Shown here piece by piece: positions 7,601-15,550 of a DNA stretch of 64,000 nucleotides (position 1 is the stretch's first letter; every line of letters starts with the position of its first letter). The notes under the pieces are model-generated. The model saw only the letters and a program-made list of their open reading frames with translations, was not told where the DNA came from and searched no databases. Position numbers and translations under genes: made by a program. Where the stretch lies: assembly GCA_035318785.1 (NCBI GenBank), contig DATHDZ010000341.1, positions 22,447-86,446 on the forward strand, read 5' to 3'. This DNA comes from CAIYRG01 sp035318785 (GTDB lineage Bacteria > Pseudomonadota > Alphaproteobacteria > Micropepsales > Micropepsaceae).

Positions 7601-8440
7601 TCAACGCGTTTCCGGCCAGTTCAGCGCCTCCGCCAACGCACGCCCCAAGATCCACTCCTTGTCTTCGTTGGAGAGGAAATCGAGCGCATGCCGGAAGAGA
7701 TCGAGGCATTCGCTGTAGCTGCTGGTAAGCCGGCTAAGGTCTGCGCCCCACAACATCCGTCGCTGGCCGTAAGCATCATAGATACGGCGCAGATGTTGAT
7801 GCAGATCGTTAAACGGATAGGGTTCGTTGGAGAAGCATGGTGCCGACGAGACCATGACCGTGACGTTGGGATATCGCGCAAGCGTTAGCAGCTCGTCGAT
7901 GCCGGCAAACGCCTCTTTCCCTCGAATATCCAGCGGACACCCCATATGGGGGATAAGGATTTTCAGTTTCGGATGACGCAACAGAACCGGGCTCAGTCGG
8001 TTCACATTCCCAGGCACAAGCGCCATGACGGGAAGCGCAAGCGAAGCGCATTCCGCCCAGAACCAATCGAGCGAACCATCGTCAAGCCAGTCGATGAACG
8101 GCTTGACGTGGAACGACATGCGCACGCCGAGCATGTGCTTGTGATCTAACCAGCCCGCGAGTTGCCGCTGGGCGTCCGGCGCTCTCGCGTCAAACCGTCC
8201 GACCACAGCAAAGCGCGTCGGATAACGGGAGGCCATCGCAAGCGCCCACTCGTTGCTCTCGCCCGCCCAGGTGGGAGGAACGATGACGGCACGGTCGACT
8301 CCGGCGGCATCCATCTTGGTAAGCATCTCTTCGGCGGAGAACCCGTTCGGCCGGTGGGGCGGGCGCGCCTGCGGCTTCGGCCAGGGCCGATCGGGCCGTT
8401 CCGCTTCCCACAGATGAACCTGAGCATCGGTCACGAGCAT
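7601..8440 (-). CDS. Amidohydrolase-2 family metal-dependent hydrolase (lactonase-like)
   Basis: A 279-residue TIM-barrel hydrolase of the amidohydrolase-2 family, which contains 2-pyrone-4,6-dicarboxylate hydrolase and 4-sulfomuconolactone hydrolase. Seen are the N-terminal DAQVHLWE (one metal His, H9; the usual second His is Trp), PHMGCP in the middle, and WGADLSRL with the late Asp. It therefore probably hydrolyses a lactone or carboxylic ring product of aromatic breakdown; the substrate is inferred. ATG at 8440 has GGGAGCAGG upstream and is preferred over the longer frame from 8476. It is divergent from the NMT1-fold/MarR operon. Its 3' end is duplicated at 5400-5441. Confidence 0.85.
   Translation of the reverse strand: MLVTDAQVHLWEAERPDRPWPKPQARPPHRPNGFSAEEMLTKMDAAGVDRAVIVPPTWAGESNEWALAMASRYPTRFAVVGRFDARAPDAQRQLAGWLDHKHMLGVRMSFHVKPFIDWLDDGSLDWFWAECASLALPVMALVPGNVNRLSPVLLRHPKLKILIPHMGCPLDIRGKEAFAGIDELLTLARYPNVTVMVSSAPCFSNEPYPFNDLHQHLRRIYDAYGQRRMLWGADLSRLTSSYSECLDLFRHALDFLSNEDKEWILGRALAEALNWPETR
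7610..7651 (-). repeat. Right copy of 42-bp direct repeat (inside amidohydrolase 3' end)
   Basis: This segment is the intact counterpart of 5400-5441, with 41 of 42 bases identical and in the same orientation. It forms the final codons of the amidohydrolase gene. The enclosed interval, about 2.2 kb, holds leuA, its leader peptide and its promoter region. Confidence 0.9.
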
Positions 8441-8487
8441 TCGGCCTGCTCCCTTATGCGCGGCACAGTGAGCCATCCTTCAAGAGA

Positions 8488-8516
8488 TTGACAGACGTCT
8501 GATGATCTGTAAATGT
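8488..8516 (+). promoter_or_regulatory. Candidate promoter with embedded CAGACGTCTG operator
   Basis: A perfect consensus -35 box TTGACA (8488-8493) is followed after 15-16 bases by a weak -10 (TGTAAA/GTAAAT, 8509-8515). The 10-bp palindrome CAGACGTCTG (8492-8501) overlaps the -35 and the spacer, where a repressor would block transcription. The site lies between the divergent amidohydrolase gene and the NMT1-fold/MarR/monooxygenase operon, so the operon's own MarR protein is the natural candidate binder. The sequences are seen; the regulatory role is inferred. Confidence 0.5.
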
Positions 8517-8596
8517 TGCGCCTATCGGAGGTGCCCCCCAGGGAGAGCGCCCCATTGTGGATGGAAGCAAAACGGGAGGTCACCTTGAGCGTCGCC

Positions 8597-9511
8597 ATGG
8601 ACAAACTGCAGAAGGTCAATGTTTCCATGATGAACGCGGTCCATGACCTGCCATTGCTGGTGGCGAGGGACGAAGGCTTCTTCAGAGATGAAGGCCTCGA
8701 CGTGAACATCCTGAAGACGCCTGGCACCGGGCAGCACGGCTCGGACCATCAGGCGCTGCGGGACAATATCTTCTCGCGCACGATGGAATCCCTCTACGAG
8801 GACGGAGCGTGCGACCAGTTCCGCATGTGCGAATGGGGCATCATGAAGCGCGCCGTCGAATCCAACCTCGACCTGGATGCCAAACATCGCCCGGCCAAGA
8901 TTGTCGCGCTCGGCTCTGCCATGTCGTCCTTCGCGATCGTGACCGATCCGAACGCCGGCATCTATGAGCCGGAGCAGCTGAAGAATGTTCCCATCTCCGT
9001 CAGCCCGTTTAACGGCTCCCACTTCACCATGCTGAAGATGATGGACGGATTTCTGAAGCGCGACGAGATCAAATGGACGAACGCCGGAACCCACAAGGAA
9101 CGCCTGGAAGCCTTGCGTGCCGGCACGGTCAAGGCTGCAAGCTTGCAGGAGCCGTGGATCAGCGTCGCCGAAGCGCAAGGCTGTCGCGTCCTGATCGAGA
9201 GTCATTCGACCCGCAGCGAAGCGGCCGGAGACGAGCTTGACGGTCCGACGCTGGCAAAGATGTTCAGGGCCGAAGCGCGTGCTGCCGAGGCGATCAACAA
9301 GAACCCTGGGAAATATGCGCATTATCTTCTCGAAGAGGCTGGCGGCGCCCTCGCGCCGGGAGACCTCAAGCTGTCGCGCATGTTGAACGCGCCGCCCGTG
9401 CCCTACACGCGCGATCGCTTCAACGACAATTACCAATGGACCCTGAGCTGGGGCCTGGTTCCGCCCGGCGCGACCTACGAAAACACGGTATCCAACCGCG
9501 CTTGGCAATAA
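8597..9511 (+). CDS. NMT1/THI5-like substrate-binding-fold protein without signal peptide
   Basis: A 304-residue protein of the NMT1/THI5 (SsuA-like) periplasmic-binding fold. Typical features are LPLLVARDEGFFRDEGLDVNI at the N-terminus and the LEALRAGTVKAASLQEPWISVAEAQG segment. From ATG at 8597 it has no signal peptide, and no ABC permease or ATPase gene is nearby, so it may be a cytosolic enzyme of the decarboxylase-like branch or a sensor. TTG at 8585 with GGAGGT upstream is an alternative start. It is the first gene of the operon and the marR stop-to-start distance is 6 bp. Three further proteins of this fold occur in the window. Confidence 0.75.
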   Translation: MDKLQKVNVSMMNAVHDLPLLVARDEGFFRDEGLDVNILKTPGTGQHGSDHQALRDNIFSRTMESLYEDGACDQFRMCEWGIMKRAVESNLDLDAKHRPAKIVALGSAMSSFAIVTDPNAGIYEPEQLKNVPISVSPFNGSHFTMLKMMDGFLKRDEIKWTNAGTHKERLEALRAGTVKAASLQEPWISVAEAQGCRVLIESHSTRSEAAGDELDGPTLAKMFRAEARAAEAINKNPGKYAHYLLEEAGGALAPGDLKLSRMLNAPPVPYTRDRFNDNYQWTLSWGLVPPGATYENTVSNRAWQ

Positions 9512-9517
9512 AATCGC

Positions 9518-10033
9518 GTGGCGCCGTCGTCGAAAAGCTCGCTTGAAGAACTTTATCAGCGGCCTGGATTCCTGATTCGTCGAGCACAGCAAATTGCGGT
9601 GTCGCTCTTCCTTGAGGAAACCGGGGAGCTCGGCATCACCAACACCCAATATGGCATCTTGATGGTGCTCCACGACCGGCCGGGCATCGATCAGATCTCT
9701 TTGGCCAAGCTGCTTGGTCTTGATCGTTCGACCACGGGAATGGTGCTGGGCAAGCTCGAAAAGGCAGGCCTCGTCGGGCGCTTCATCGGAACGCATGATC
9801 GGAGGAGGCGCAATTTGGCGCTCACCAGCGACGGCCAAGCCATGCTCCAACGCCTTGCCGAGCCCGCGCGCCGGGCACAGGTGCAAGTCCTGTCACCCTT
9901 CACAGCTGAGGAACGGACGATGTTCCTTGCTTTGCTGGAGAAGTTTGTCGGCAAATTCAACGGCTCGACGCGGGTTCCCATCGAAGCCCGTCGTAGAATC
10001 GGCGAGCGGGCGATCGATCCATCGCATCGATGA
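9518..10033 (+). CDS. MarR family transcriptional regulator
   Basis: A 171-residue winged-helix regulator starting with GTG at 9518. The DNA-binding part covers about residues 40-110: ITNTQYGILMVLHDRPGI, ISLAKLLGLDRSTTGMVLGKL (recognition helix region) and the wing THDRRRRNLALTSDGQAML. MarR proteins usually repress neighbouring catabolic genes and release DNA on binding an aromatic acid. The gene is nested in the operon, 6 bp after the NMT1-fold gene and overlapping the monooxygenase start by 4 bp. The likely operator is the palindrome at 8492-8501. The ligand is unknown. Confidence 0.92.
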   Translation: MAPSSKSSLEELYQRPGFLIRRAQQIAVSLFLEETGELGITNTQYGILMVLHDRPGIDQISLAKLLGLDRSTTGMVLGKLEKAGLVGRFIGTHDRRRRNLALTSDGQAMLQRLAEPARRAQVQVLSPFTAEERTMFLALLEKFVGKFNGSTRVPIEARRRIGERAIDPSHR

Positions 10034-11268
10034 TTGCCCGGGACATCGCCATTGTCGGCGCCGGAATTGGCGGCCTTGCGCTCGCGCTTGGGCTGCACCA
10101 GCGCGGCCTCCCCTCTCGCATCTATGAGGTCGCGTCCGAGCTTAAGGAGCTCGGGGTCGGCATCACCATCCTTCCCCATGCGATGCGTGAGCTCAGTGCG
10201 CTGGGTCTGCAGGACAAGATTGTCGCTGCTGGCGTCGCGAACACGCAGAGCGCCTTTTTCAACCGCTTCGGCCAACTCCTCTATAAGGAGACGCGGGGCA
10301 CCAATGCCGGCTATGCCTATCCGGAGGTCGGGGTCCATCGCGGGCGTCTGCACACCATTCTCTACGAAGCAGCGAAGGCGCGGCTGGGCGCGGAAAATAT
10401 CGTCACCAACCGCCGCTGCGTCGGCGTCGACCAGGACGCGGATGGCGCCACCCTCTTATTGCAGGAGACCACCAGCGGCAAGAACTTGCCCCCGGTGCGC
10501 GCCGGTATCGTGCTGGCCTGCGATGGCATCAATTCCGCGGTGCGCCGCCAATTCTATCCGAACGAGGAATTGGCGTTCGAGGGCATCAACACCTGGCGCG
10601 GCGTGGCGCGGACCAAACCCATCCTCGACGGGCACACCTATATTCGGATCGGTTCGATCAAGACCGGAAAGCTGGTGATCTATCCCATCCTCGACAATGT
10701 CGACGGAAAGGGAACGCAGCTCGTCAATTTTACCAGCGAGGTGCCGCTTTTCGGCAGACCGAAGAACGATTGGAACAAGCCCGCGACGCTGGAGAATTTC
10801 TTGCCGGTTTATGAGTCCTGGCGTTTCGATTGGCTCGACGTTCCCCAGCTTCTGAGGAATTTGGAAGTCGTGCTGGAATATCCGATGGTCGACCGCGATC
10901 CGATTCTGCGATGGACCTTCGGCCGCATCACGCTGGTGGGCGATGCCGCCCATCCCATGTATCCGAGGGGCTCGAACGGTTCTGCCCAAGCGCTCATCGA
11001 TGCACGCGTTCTCTGCGATCTGATCAAATCGAGCGATGATCCGGTTGCGGCGCTGGCAGCCTATGAACAGGCGCGCCTCGGCCCGACCAACAATATCGTG
11101 CGCACCAACCGCACGACGCCGCCCGATTTCATCAATATCAAAGTCGAAGAGCTGACCGGCGACCGGCCCTTCGACGATCTGGACAAATATATCAGCCAAG
11201 ACGAGTTGCGCGCGCTTTCCGACAACTACAAGCGCATCGCCGGTTTCGGGCAGCCGGACATGGCGTGA
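10030..11268 (+). CDS. FAD-dependent aromatic monooxygenase (salicylate/6-hydroxynicotinate hydroxylase-like)
   Basis: A 412-residue group A flavoprotein monooxygenase. It has the dinucleotide motif GAGIGG at 10-15, the DG motif with D165-G166 in ACDGINSAVR, and the GD motif GDAAHPMYPRGSNG near 305. Such enzymes hydroxylate an aromatic ring using NAD(P)H and oxygen. The start ATG overlaps the MarR stop (ATGA), indicating translational coupling. Position with a MarR repressor, an amidohydrolase and a carboxylate transporter suggests that it hydroxylates an aromatic or heteroaromatic acid. The usual His after GDAAH is present, but the common PGQG variant is replaced by RGSNG. Confidence 0.88.
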   Translation: MIARDIAIVGAGIGGLALALGLHQRGLPSRIYEVASELKELGVGITILPHAMRELSALGLQDKIVAAGVANTQSAFFNRFGQLLYKETRGTNAGYAYPEVGVHRGRLHTILYEAAKARLGAENIVTNRRCVGVDQDADGATLLLQETTSGKNLPPVRAGIVLACDGINSAVRRQFYPNEELAFEGINTWRGVARTKPILDGHTYIRIGSIKTGKLVIYPILDNVDGKGTQLVNFTSEVPLFGRPKNDWNKPATLENFLPVYESWRFDWLDVPQLLRNLEVVLEYPMVDRDPILRWTFGRITLVGDAAHPMYPRGSNGSAQALIDARVLCDLIKSSDDPVAALAAYEQARLGPTNNIVRTNRTTPPDFINIKVEELTGDRPFDDLDKYISQDELRALSDNYKRIAGFGQPDMA

Positions 11269-11426
11269 AGGTCACGGGAGCCCTCAGCAGAATGTGATGT
11301 TTCGGTGCGGGAAAATCCCCTGCCCGTCGGGTTTCCCGGCTTGAAGACGAACCTACCGGTCTAGGTTTGCCTGCGTCTTGAAGGTACGCTCCGGCGGAAA
11401 TGTCCCGAGCCGCGCCCCGATACAGC

Positions 11427-12410
11427 ATGGTCAAATTCTCTCGCCGCGATGTCGTTCGCGCCGGGATTGGCGCTTCCCTGATTCTTGCGCCGCGCGTGGC
11501 TTGGGCCGCGCCCAGCGGGTTTCCCGTGAAGAACATCCAATTCATCATTCCCTATGCGCCTGGCGGCGGCTTCGATTCCTATGTTCGCTTCATCTCGCCG
11601 GTGATCGAGCAGCACCTGCCCAACCGCATCAGCATCGTTCCGATCAATGTCACGGCCGGCAGCGGCGCGCGCGGCATCAGCCAACTCTACCGTGCCAAAC
11701 CGGACGGCTATACAATCGGGATTTTCGACGTGCCGGGCATGTTCATCCAGCAGGCGCTGCAGGGAAACAACGCTTACGACCTTTCGAAATTCGCCTGGAT
11801 CGGCTGCATGGGCGAAGGCGAGCGTTACCTCGTCGGCGTCGGCGCGAATTCGCCGCTCAAAACTTACGCGGATCTGCAGACGCTCTCGGCCAAACGTCCG
11901 GTGAAGTTCGCCGTCACGGGCCTCGAAGGCACCGCCACCGCCGCGGCCATTGTCGGTACCGAGGTGCTCGGCATAAAGCGGCAATTGATCACCGGCTATC
12001 GCGGCTCGAGCGATTACATCGTTGCGGCGATCCGCGGCGATTCCGATGCCGTCATCTCCGCGACATCCACCATGATGCGTTTCGCCCGTGCGGGTCAACT
12101 TCGCATCCTCGCCTCTTTCGAGACGCATGCGACGATTCCCGGCATTCCTGATGCGACGAGCCTGGGCAAGCCGGAGCTAGACCAGATTACCGTGGACCGG
12201 CCCGTGGCCGCGGCGCCGGGCACGCCGCCTGAGATTCAGAACATCCTGTCCGGTGCACTGGCAAAAGCTCTGGCCGATCCAAAAGTGGTCGCCTGGGCAA
12301 AGGAAAACGACATCGTGATGAAGCCGAACACGCCGCAGGAAGCAGCGGCCTTGGTGGCCCGGCAACACGCGTTTTTCGACCATTGGAAGAAATATCTGGT
12401 GAACGGGTGA
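11427..12410 (+). CDS. TctC/Bug family extracytoplasmic solute-binding protein (first copy)
   Basis: A 327-residue periplasmic binding protein of the tripartite tricarboxylate transporter (TTT) system. The N-terminus KFSRRDVVRAG followed by a hydrophobic stretch and APRVAWA is a Tat-type signal. Mature hallmarks are IIPYAPGGGFDSYVR and the RAKPDGYTIG motif. It binds a carboxylate for the TctAB permease encoded downstream. ATG at 11427 is chosen because it makes the protein exactly as long as the adjacent paralogue. It lies 158 bp after the monooxygenase, so an additional internal promoter is possible. Confidence 0.9.
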   Translation: MVKFSRRDVVRAGIGASLILAPRVAWAAPSGFPVKNIQFIIPYAPGGGFDSYVRFISPVIEQHLPNRISIVPINVTAGSGARGISQLYRAKPDGYTIGIFDVPGMFIQQALQGNNAYDLSKFAWIGCMGEGERYLVGVGANSPLKTYADLQTLSAKRPVKFAVTGLEGTATAAAIVGTEVLGIKRQLITGYRGSSDYIVAAIRGDSDAVISATSTMMRFARAGQLRILASFETHATIPGIPDATSLGKPELDQITVDRPVAAAPGTPPEIQNILSGALAKALADPKVVAWAKENDIVMKPNTPQEAAALVARQHAFFDHWKKYLVNG

Positions 12411-12476
12411 GCGCTATTTACCGTTGCATCATTCGTTAGGGACGACTTTATGGCGGGAAGACCAGGGAGCAAAAAT

Positions 12477-13460
12477 ATGAAACGATTCACGCGGCGCGAA
12501 ATCGTTATTTCCGCGAGCGTTGCTGCGCCCGCGCTGATCCTGCCGCGCATCGCCCACAGCGCGGCCGCTTTTCCCGCCAAGAACATCCAATTTGTGATTC
12601 CCTATGCGCCCGGCGGCGGCTTTGACATCTATGTCCGCGTCATCGCGCCGGTGATGGAAAAATACCTGCCGAACAAGGTCAGCATCATCCCGATCAATGT
12701 CGCGGCAGGCGCGGGCAGCCGCGGCGTGGCGCAGCTCTACCGTGCAAAACCGGATGGCTACACGGTCGGCATCCTCAACATCCCGGGCATGTTCATCCTG
12801 CAGCAGCAGCAAGGCGCCGGTGCCTATGATCTCTCCAAATTTTCCTGGATCGGCAGCATGGGAGAGGGCGAGCGCTATGTCATCAGCGTCGGCTCGAAAT
12901 CGCCGCTCAAGACCTATGCCGATTTGAAAGCGCTGTCGGCCAAACGCCCCGTGAAGCTATCCGTCACGGGGCCCGAAGGCACGGCCTTTGCCGCGACCAT
13001 GATCGGCGCGCAATTGTTGGGGCTGAAGACCCAACTCATCACCGGCTACAAGGGCTCGGCCGATTATGTCGTGGCCGCCATTCGCGGCGATTCCGATGCG
13101 GTGATCGCGACCATTCCAACCACGCTCCGTTTTGTGCGCGGCGGCACCCTCCGTCCGCTGGCGAGCTTCGAGACGCATTCGAGCTTCCCCGGTATCCCGG
13201 ATGCGACGACGCTCGGCCAGCCGGAGCTCGATAACATCTCCGTGGAGAGGCTGATTGCCGCCCCACCGGGCCTGCCGGTCGACATCCAGAACACGCTCTC
13301 CACCGCGCTCGCCAAAGCGCTGGCCGATCCTGTGGTGGTGAAGTGGGCAAAAGAGAACGACCTGATCATGAAGCCGAGAACGCCCCAGGAAACCGCTCGA
13401 ATTATCGCGGATCAACGCGCCTTCTTCGACAAATGGAAGAAATATCTGGTCACCGGTTGA
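12477..13460 (+). CDS. TctC/Bug family extracytoplasmic solute-binding protein (second copy)
   Basis: A 327-residue paralogue of the preceding gene. It shares VIPYAPGGGFDIYVR, YRAKPDGYTVG and an almost identical C-terminus ending in WKKYLV-G. A Tat-like signal (KRFTRREIVISASV) ends near RIAHSAAA. ATG at 12477 has GGGAG ten bases upstream and is better than the frame start at 12450. The two binding proteins feeding one permease presumably recognise related substrates; differences concentrate in the loop after the glycine-rich motif. It arose by tandem duplication, judging from side-by-side placement and high similarity. Confidence 0.9.
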   Translation: MKRFTRREIVISASVAAPALILPRIAHSAAAFPAKNIQFVIPYAPGGGFDIYVRVIAPVMEKYLPNKVSIIPINVAAGAGSRGVAQLYRAKPDGYTVGILNIPGMFILQQQQGAGAYDLSKFSWIGSMGEGERYVISVGSKSPLKTYADLKALSAKRPVKLSVTGPEGTAFAATMIGAQLLGLKTQLITGYKGSADYVVAAIRGDSDAVIATIPTTLRFVRGGTLRPLASFETHSSFPGIPDATTLGQPELDNISVERLIAAPPGLPVDIQNTLSTALAKALADPVVVKWAKENDLIMKPRTPQETARIIADQRAFFDKWKKYLVTG

Positions 13461-13529
13461 CCCGGATTGGCCGTTGGGCCACTTGTTCGCCGTCCGCGCC
13501 GGTAGCGTTGCCATAGGGGTGTTTCTCTG

Positions 13530-15047
13530 ATGTTGGACATGTGGCTCGGCGGTCTGCAGGGCCTGCTGCACATCGACGTGTTGTTGTTTGTCCTTCTCGG
13601 CATGGTGATAGGCCTCGTTTTCGGCGCTATCCCCGGTCTTGGCGGCACCACGGCGATCGCCCTTCTGATGCCGCTCACCTATGGGATGGAGCCGTTCACC
13701 GCGCTTGCATTGGCGGGCGGCGTCATGGGCTCCGTGCCGATGGGCGGTTCGATTACCTCCATCCTCCTCAACACACCCGGTACGGCGCCCAATGCCGCGA
13801 CCTGCCTCGACGGTCACCCTTTGGCGCAACAGGGCAAAGCGGGGCTGGCGATCGGGGCGGCCGGAAGCGCCAACGCCCTGGGGGCGATCATCGGTACCGT
13901 TTCGGTATTGGCGGTTCTTCCTATCGCCAGCGATCTGGTTCTGTTGTTCGGACCCCCGGAATTCTTCCTGATGGGCCTCTTCGCGCTCGCTGTCGTCGCG
14001 ACCACCTCACACGGCAAAGCGTTGCGCGGGCTCGTCGCAGGGGGCCTCGGCCTGATGATCGCTTTTGTCGGCTACAACGACATCGCCGGCGGCGAACGGT
14101 TCACCTTCGGTGTCGAATATTTGTGGGACGGCATCCATCTGGTGCCTGCTTTGATCGGGCTTTTCGCCGTCGCGGAAATGATCCATCTGATGATCAAGGG
14201 CGGTTCGGTCGCAAAGAGCGCGGCCGCCGTCAAGATCACCAGCATGACAAGCGGCCTGGTCGAGACCTTCCGCCATTGGCCCACGGTGCTCCGCGGCTCC
14301 TTCATTGGAACGACAGTGGGCGCGATCCCCGGCCTCGGCGGAACGGTTGTCGCGTTCCTCTCCTACAGCGTGACCGCACAGGCCTCGAAGAATCCGGAAT
14401 CCTTCGGCAAGGGCAATATTCAGGGCGTCATCGCCCCCGAGGCCGCCATCTGCGCCCATGACTGCAGCGCGCTGATTCCCACCCTGACCTTCGGCATTCC
14501 CGCCGGTGCGGAGATGGCGGTCTTCATGGGCCTCTTGATCATCCACGGCATGCAGCCCGGGCCCTTGATGCTGCGCGATCATCAGGTCGAGATTTACGGG
14601 CTGATCTGGGCGCTGACGGCGTCCTGCGTGCTGGCGTCCTTCGTCGGCCTGCTGTTCGTGCGGCCGCTTTCCAAAATCACCTTGCTGGATTCGGGAATCC
14701 TGGTGCCGCTTGTTCTGAGCACCGCCTTGGCAGGGTCCTTTGCCATCGACATGACGATCGAGAACGTCGTTGTGACGGCCGTCTTCGGCGTGTTGGGCTA
14801 CATGATGATGCGATACGATTATCCGCGCCTGATGATCGTCGTGGCGCTTGTGCTCGGCGGCAATATCGAGCGGAATTTCCATCAGTCGATGCTCATGGGC
14901 GACGGCGGCTGGTCGGTGTTCTTCAGCCGCACCATCTCCATCATCCTCATGATCGCGACCGTCGCGGTGTTGCTGCTTCCCGTCTTCCGCGGCGTACTCC
15001 AACAATTCCACCCGCGAAAGGTTCAGGCCGAGAGAGGCCATTCGTGA
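13530..15047 (+). CDS. TctA family large membrane subunit of TTT transporter
   Basis: A 505-residue inner-membrane permease with about 11-12 hydrophobic segments. The two TctA signature loops are visible: GAIPGLGGTTAIALLMPLTY near residues 32-51 and GAIPGLGGTVVAFLSYSVTA in the second half. The segment MGGSITSILLNTPGTAPNAA is also characteristic. It uses the ion gradient to import the carboxylate delivered by TctC. It starts 69 bp after the second tctC and its stop overlaps the tctB start by 4 bp, so expression is coupled. Confidence 0.93.
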   Translation: MLDMWLGGLQGLLHIDVLLFVLLGMVIGLVFGAIPGLGGTTAIALLMPLTYGMEPFTALALAGGVMGSVPMGGSITSILLNTPGTAPNAATCLDGHPLAQQGKAGLAIGAAGSANALGAIIGTVSVLAVLPIASDLVLLFGPPEFFLMGLFALAVVATTSHGKALRGLVAGGLGLMIAFVGYNDIAGGERFTFGVEYLWDGIHLVPALIGLFAVAEMIHLMIKGGSVAKSAAAVKITSMTSGLVETFRHWPTVLRGSFIGTTVGAIPGLGGTVVAFLSYSVTAQASKNPESFGKGNIQGVIAPEAAICAHDCSALIPTLTFGIPAGAEMAVFMGLLIIHGMQPGPLMLRDHQVEIYGLIWALTASCVLASFVGLLFVRPLSKITLLDSGILVPLVLSTALAGSFAIDMTIENVVVTAVFGVLGYMMMRYDYPRLMIVVALVLGGNIERNFHQSMLMGDGGWSVFFSRTISIILMIATVAVLLLPVFRGVLQQFHPRKVQAERGHS

Positions 15048-15541
15048 AGCGGTTCTTGGGTACGCCTCTGATCGACTATCTGCCGGCCTTTGCGCTGCTC
15101 GTTATCGCCATAGCCTATCTGGCGACCGGTTACAGCTACACGCCCCAGGCGCGTGCATTCCCGGTCAGCGTCGCGTGGGCGACGATCGTGCTTGTTGCGC
15201 TCGATATCACCTCGCGCACGCATACGGCGTTGGGGGAAACACTGACGCGCTTGTTCAATCCGGCAGCCAGCGCCGGGCACGATGAAAAACGCCCGGCATA
15301 CCCGGCATGGAAACAGATCTCGGCGGTGTTGTGGGCTACGGGATTCGTCGTCCTGATCTTGCTGATCGGGTTTCTTTATGCGATCCCGATCTACGTATTT
15401 GCGTCGACATATTTCCGCGGCCGCAAACGCCTTTTGTTGTGCCTGCTGGTGAGCGCCGGGGTGACCCTGTTCATCTGGCTGCTGTTCACGCAAGTGCTCA
15501 AGCTGGAGCTTTACCCAGGCGTGTTGTTCAGTGAATTTTGA
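15044..15541 (+). CDS. TctB family small membrane subunit of TTT transporter
   Basis: A 165-residue protein starting with GTG at 15044, overlapping tctA by four bases. Four hydrophobic segments can be seen (around residues 9-27, 40-52, 88-108 and 122-145), as usual for TctB. It forms the small subunit that associates with TctA. Sequence conservation in this family is low, so the call rests on size, topology and operon position. Confidence 0.85.
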   Translation: MKRFLGTPLIDYLPAFALLVIAIAYLATGYSYTPQARAFPVSVAWATIVLVALDITSRTHTALGETLTRLFNPAASAGHDEKRPAYPAWKQISAVLWATGFVVLILLIGFLYAIPIYVFASTYFRGRKRLLLCLLVSAGVTLFIWLLFTQVLKLELYPGVLFSEF

Positions 15542-15550
15542 GGGGAACGC

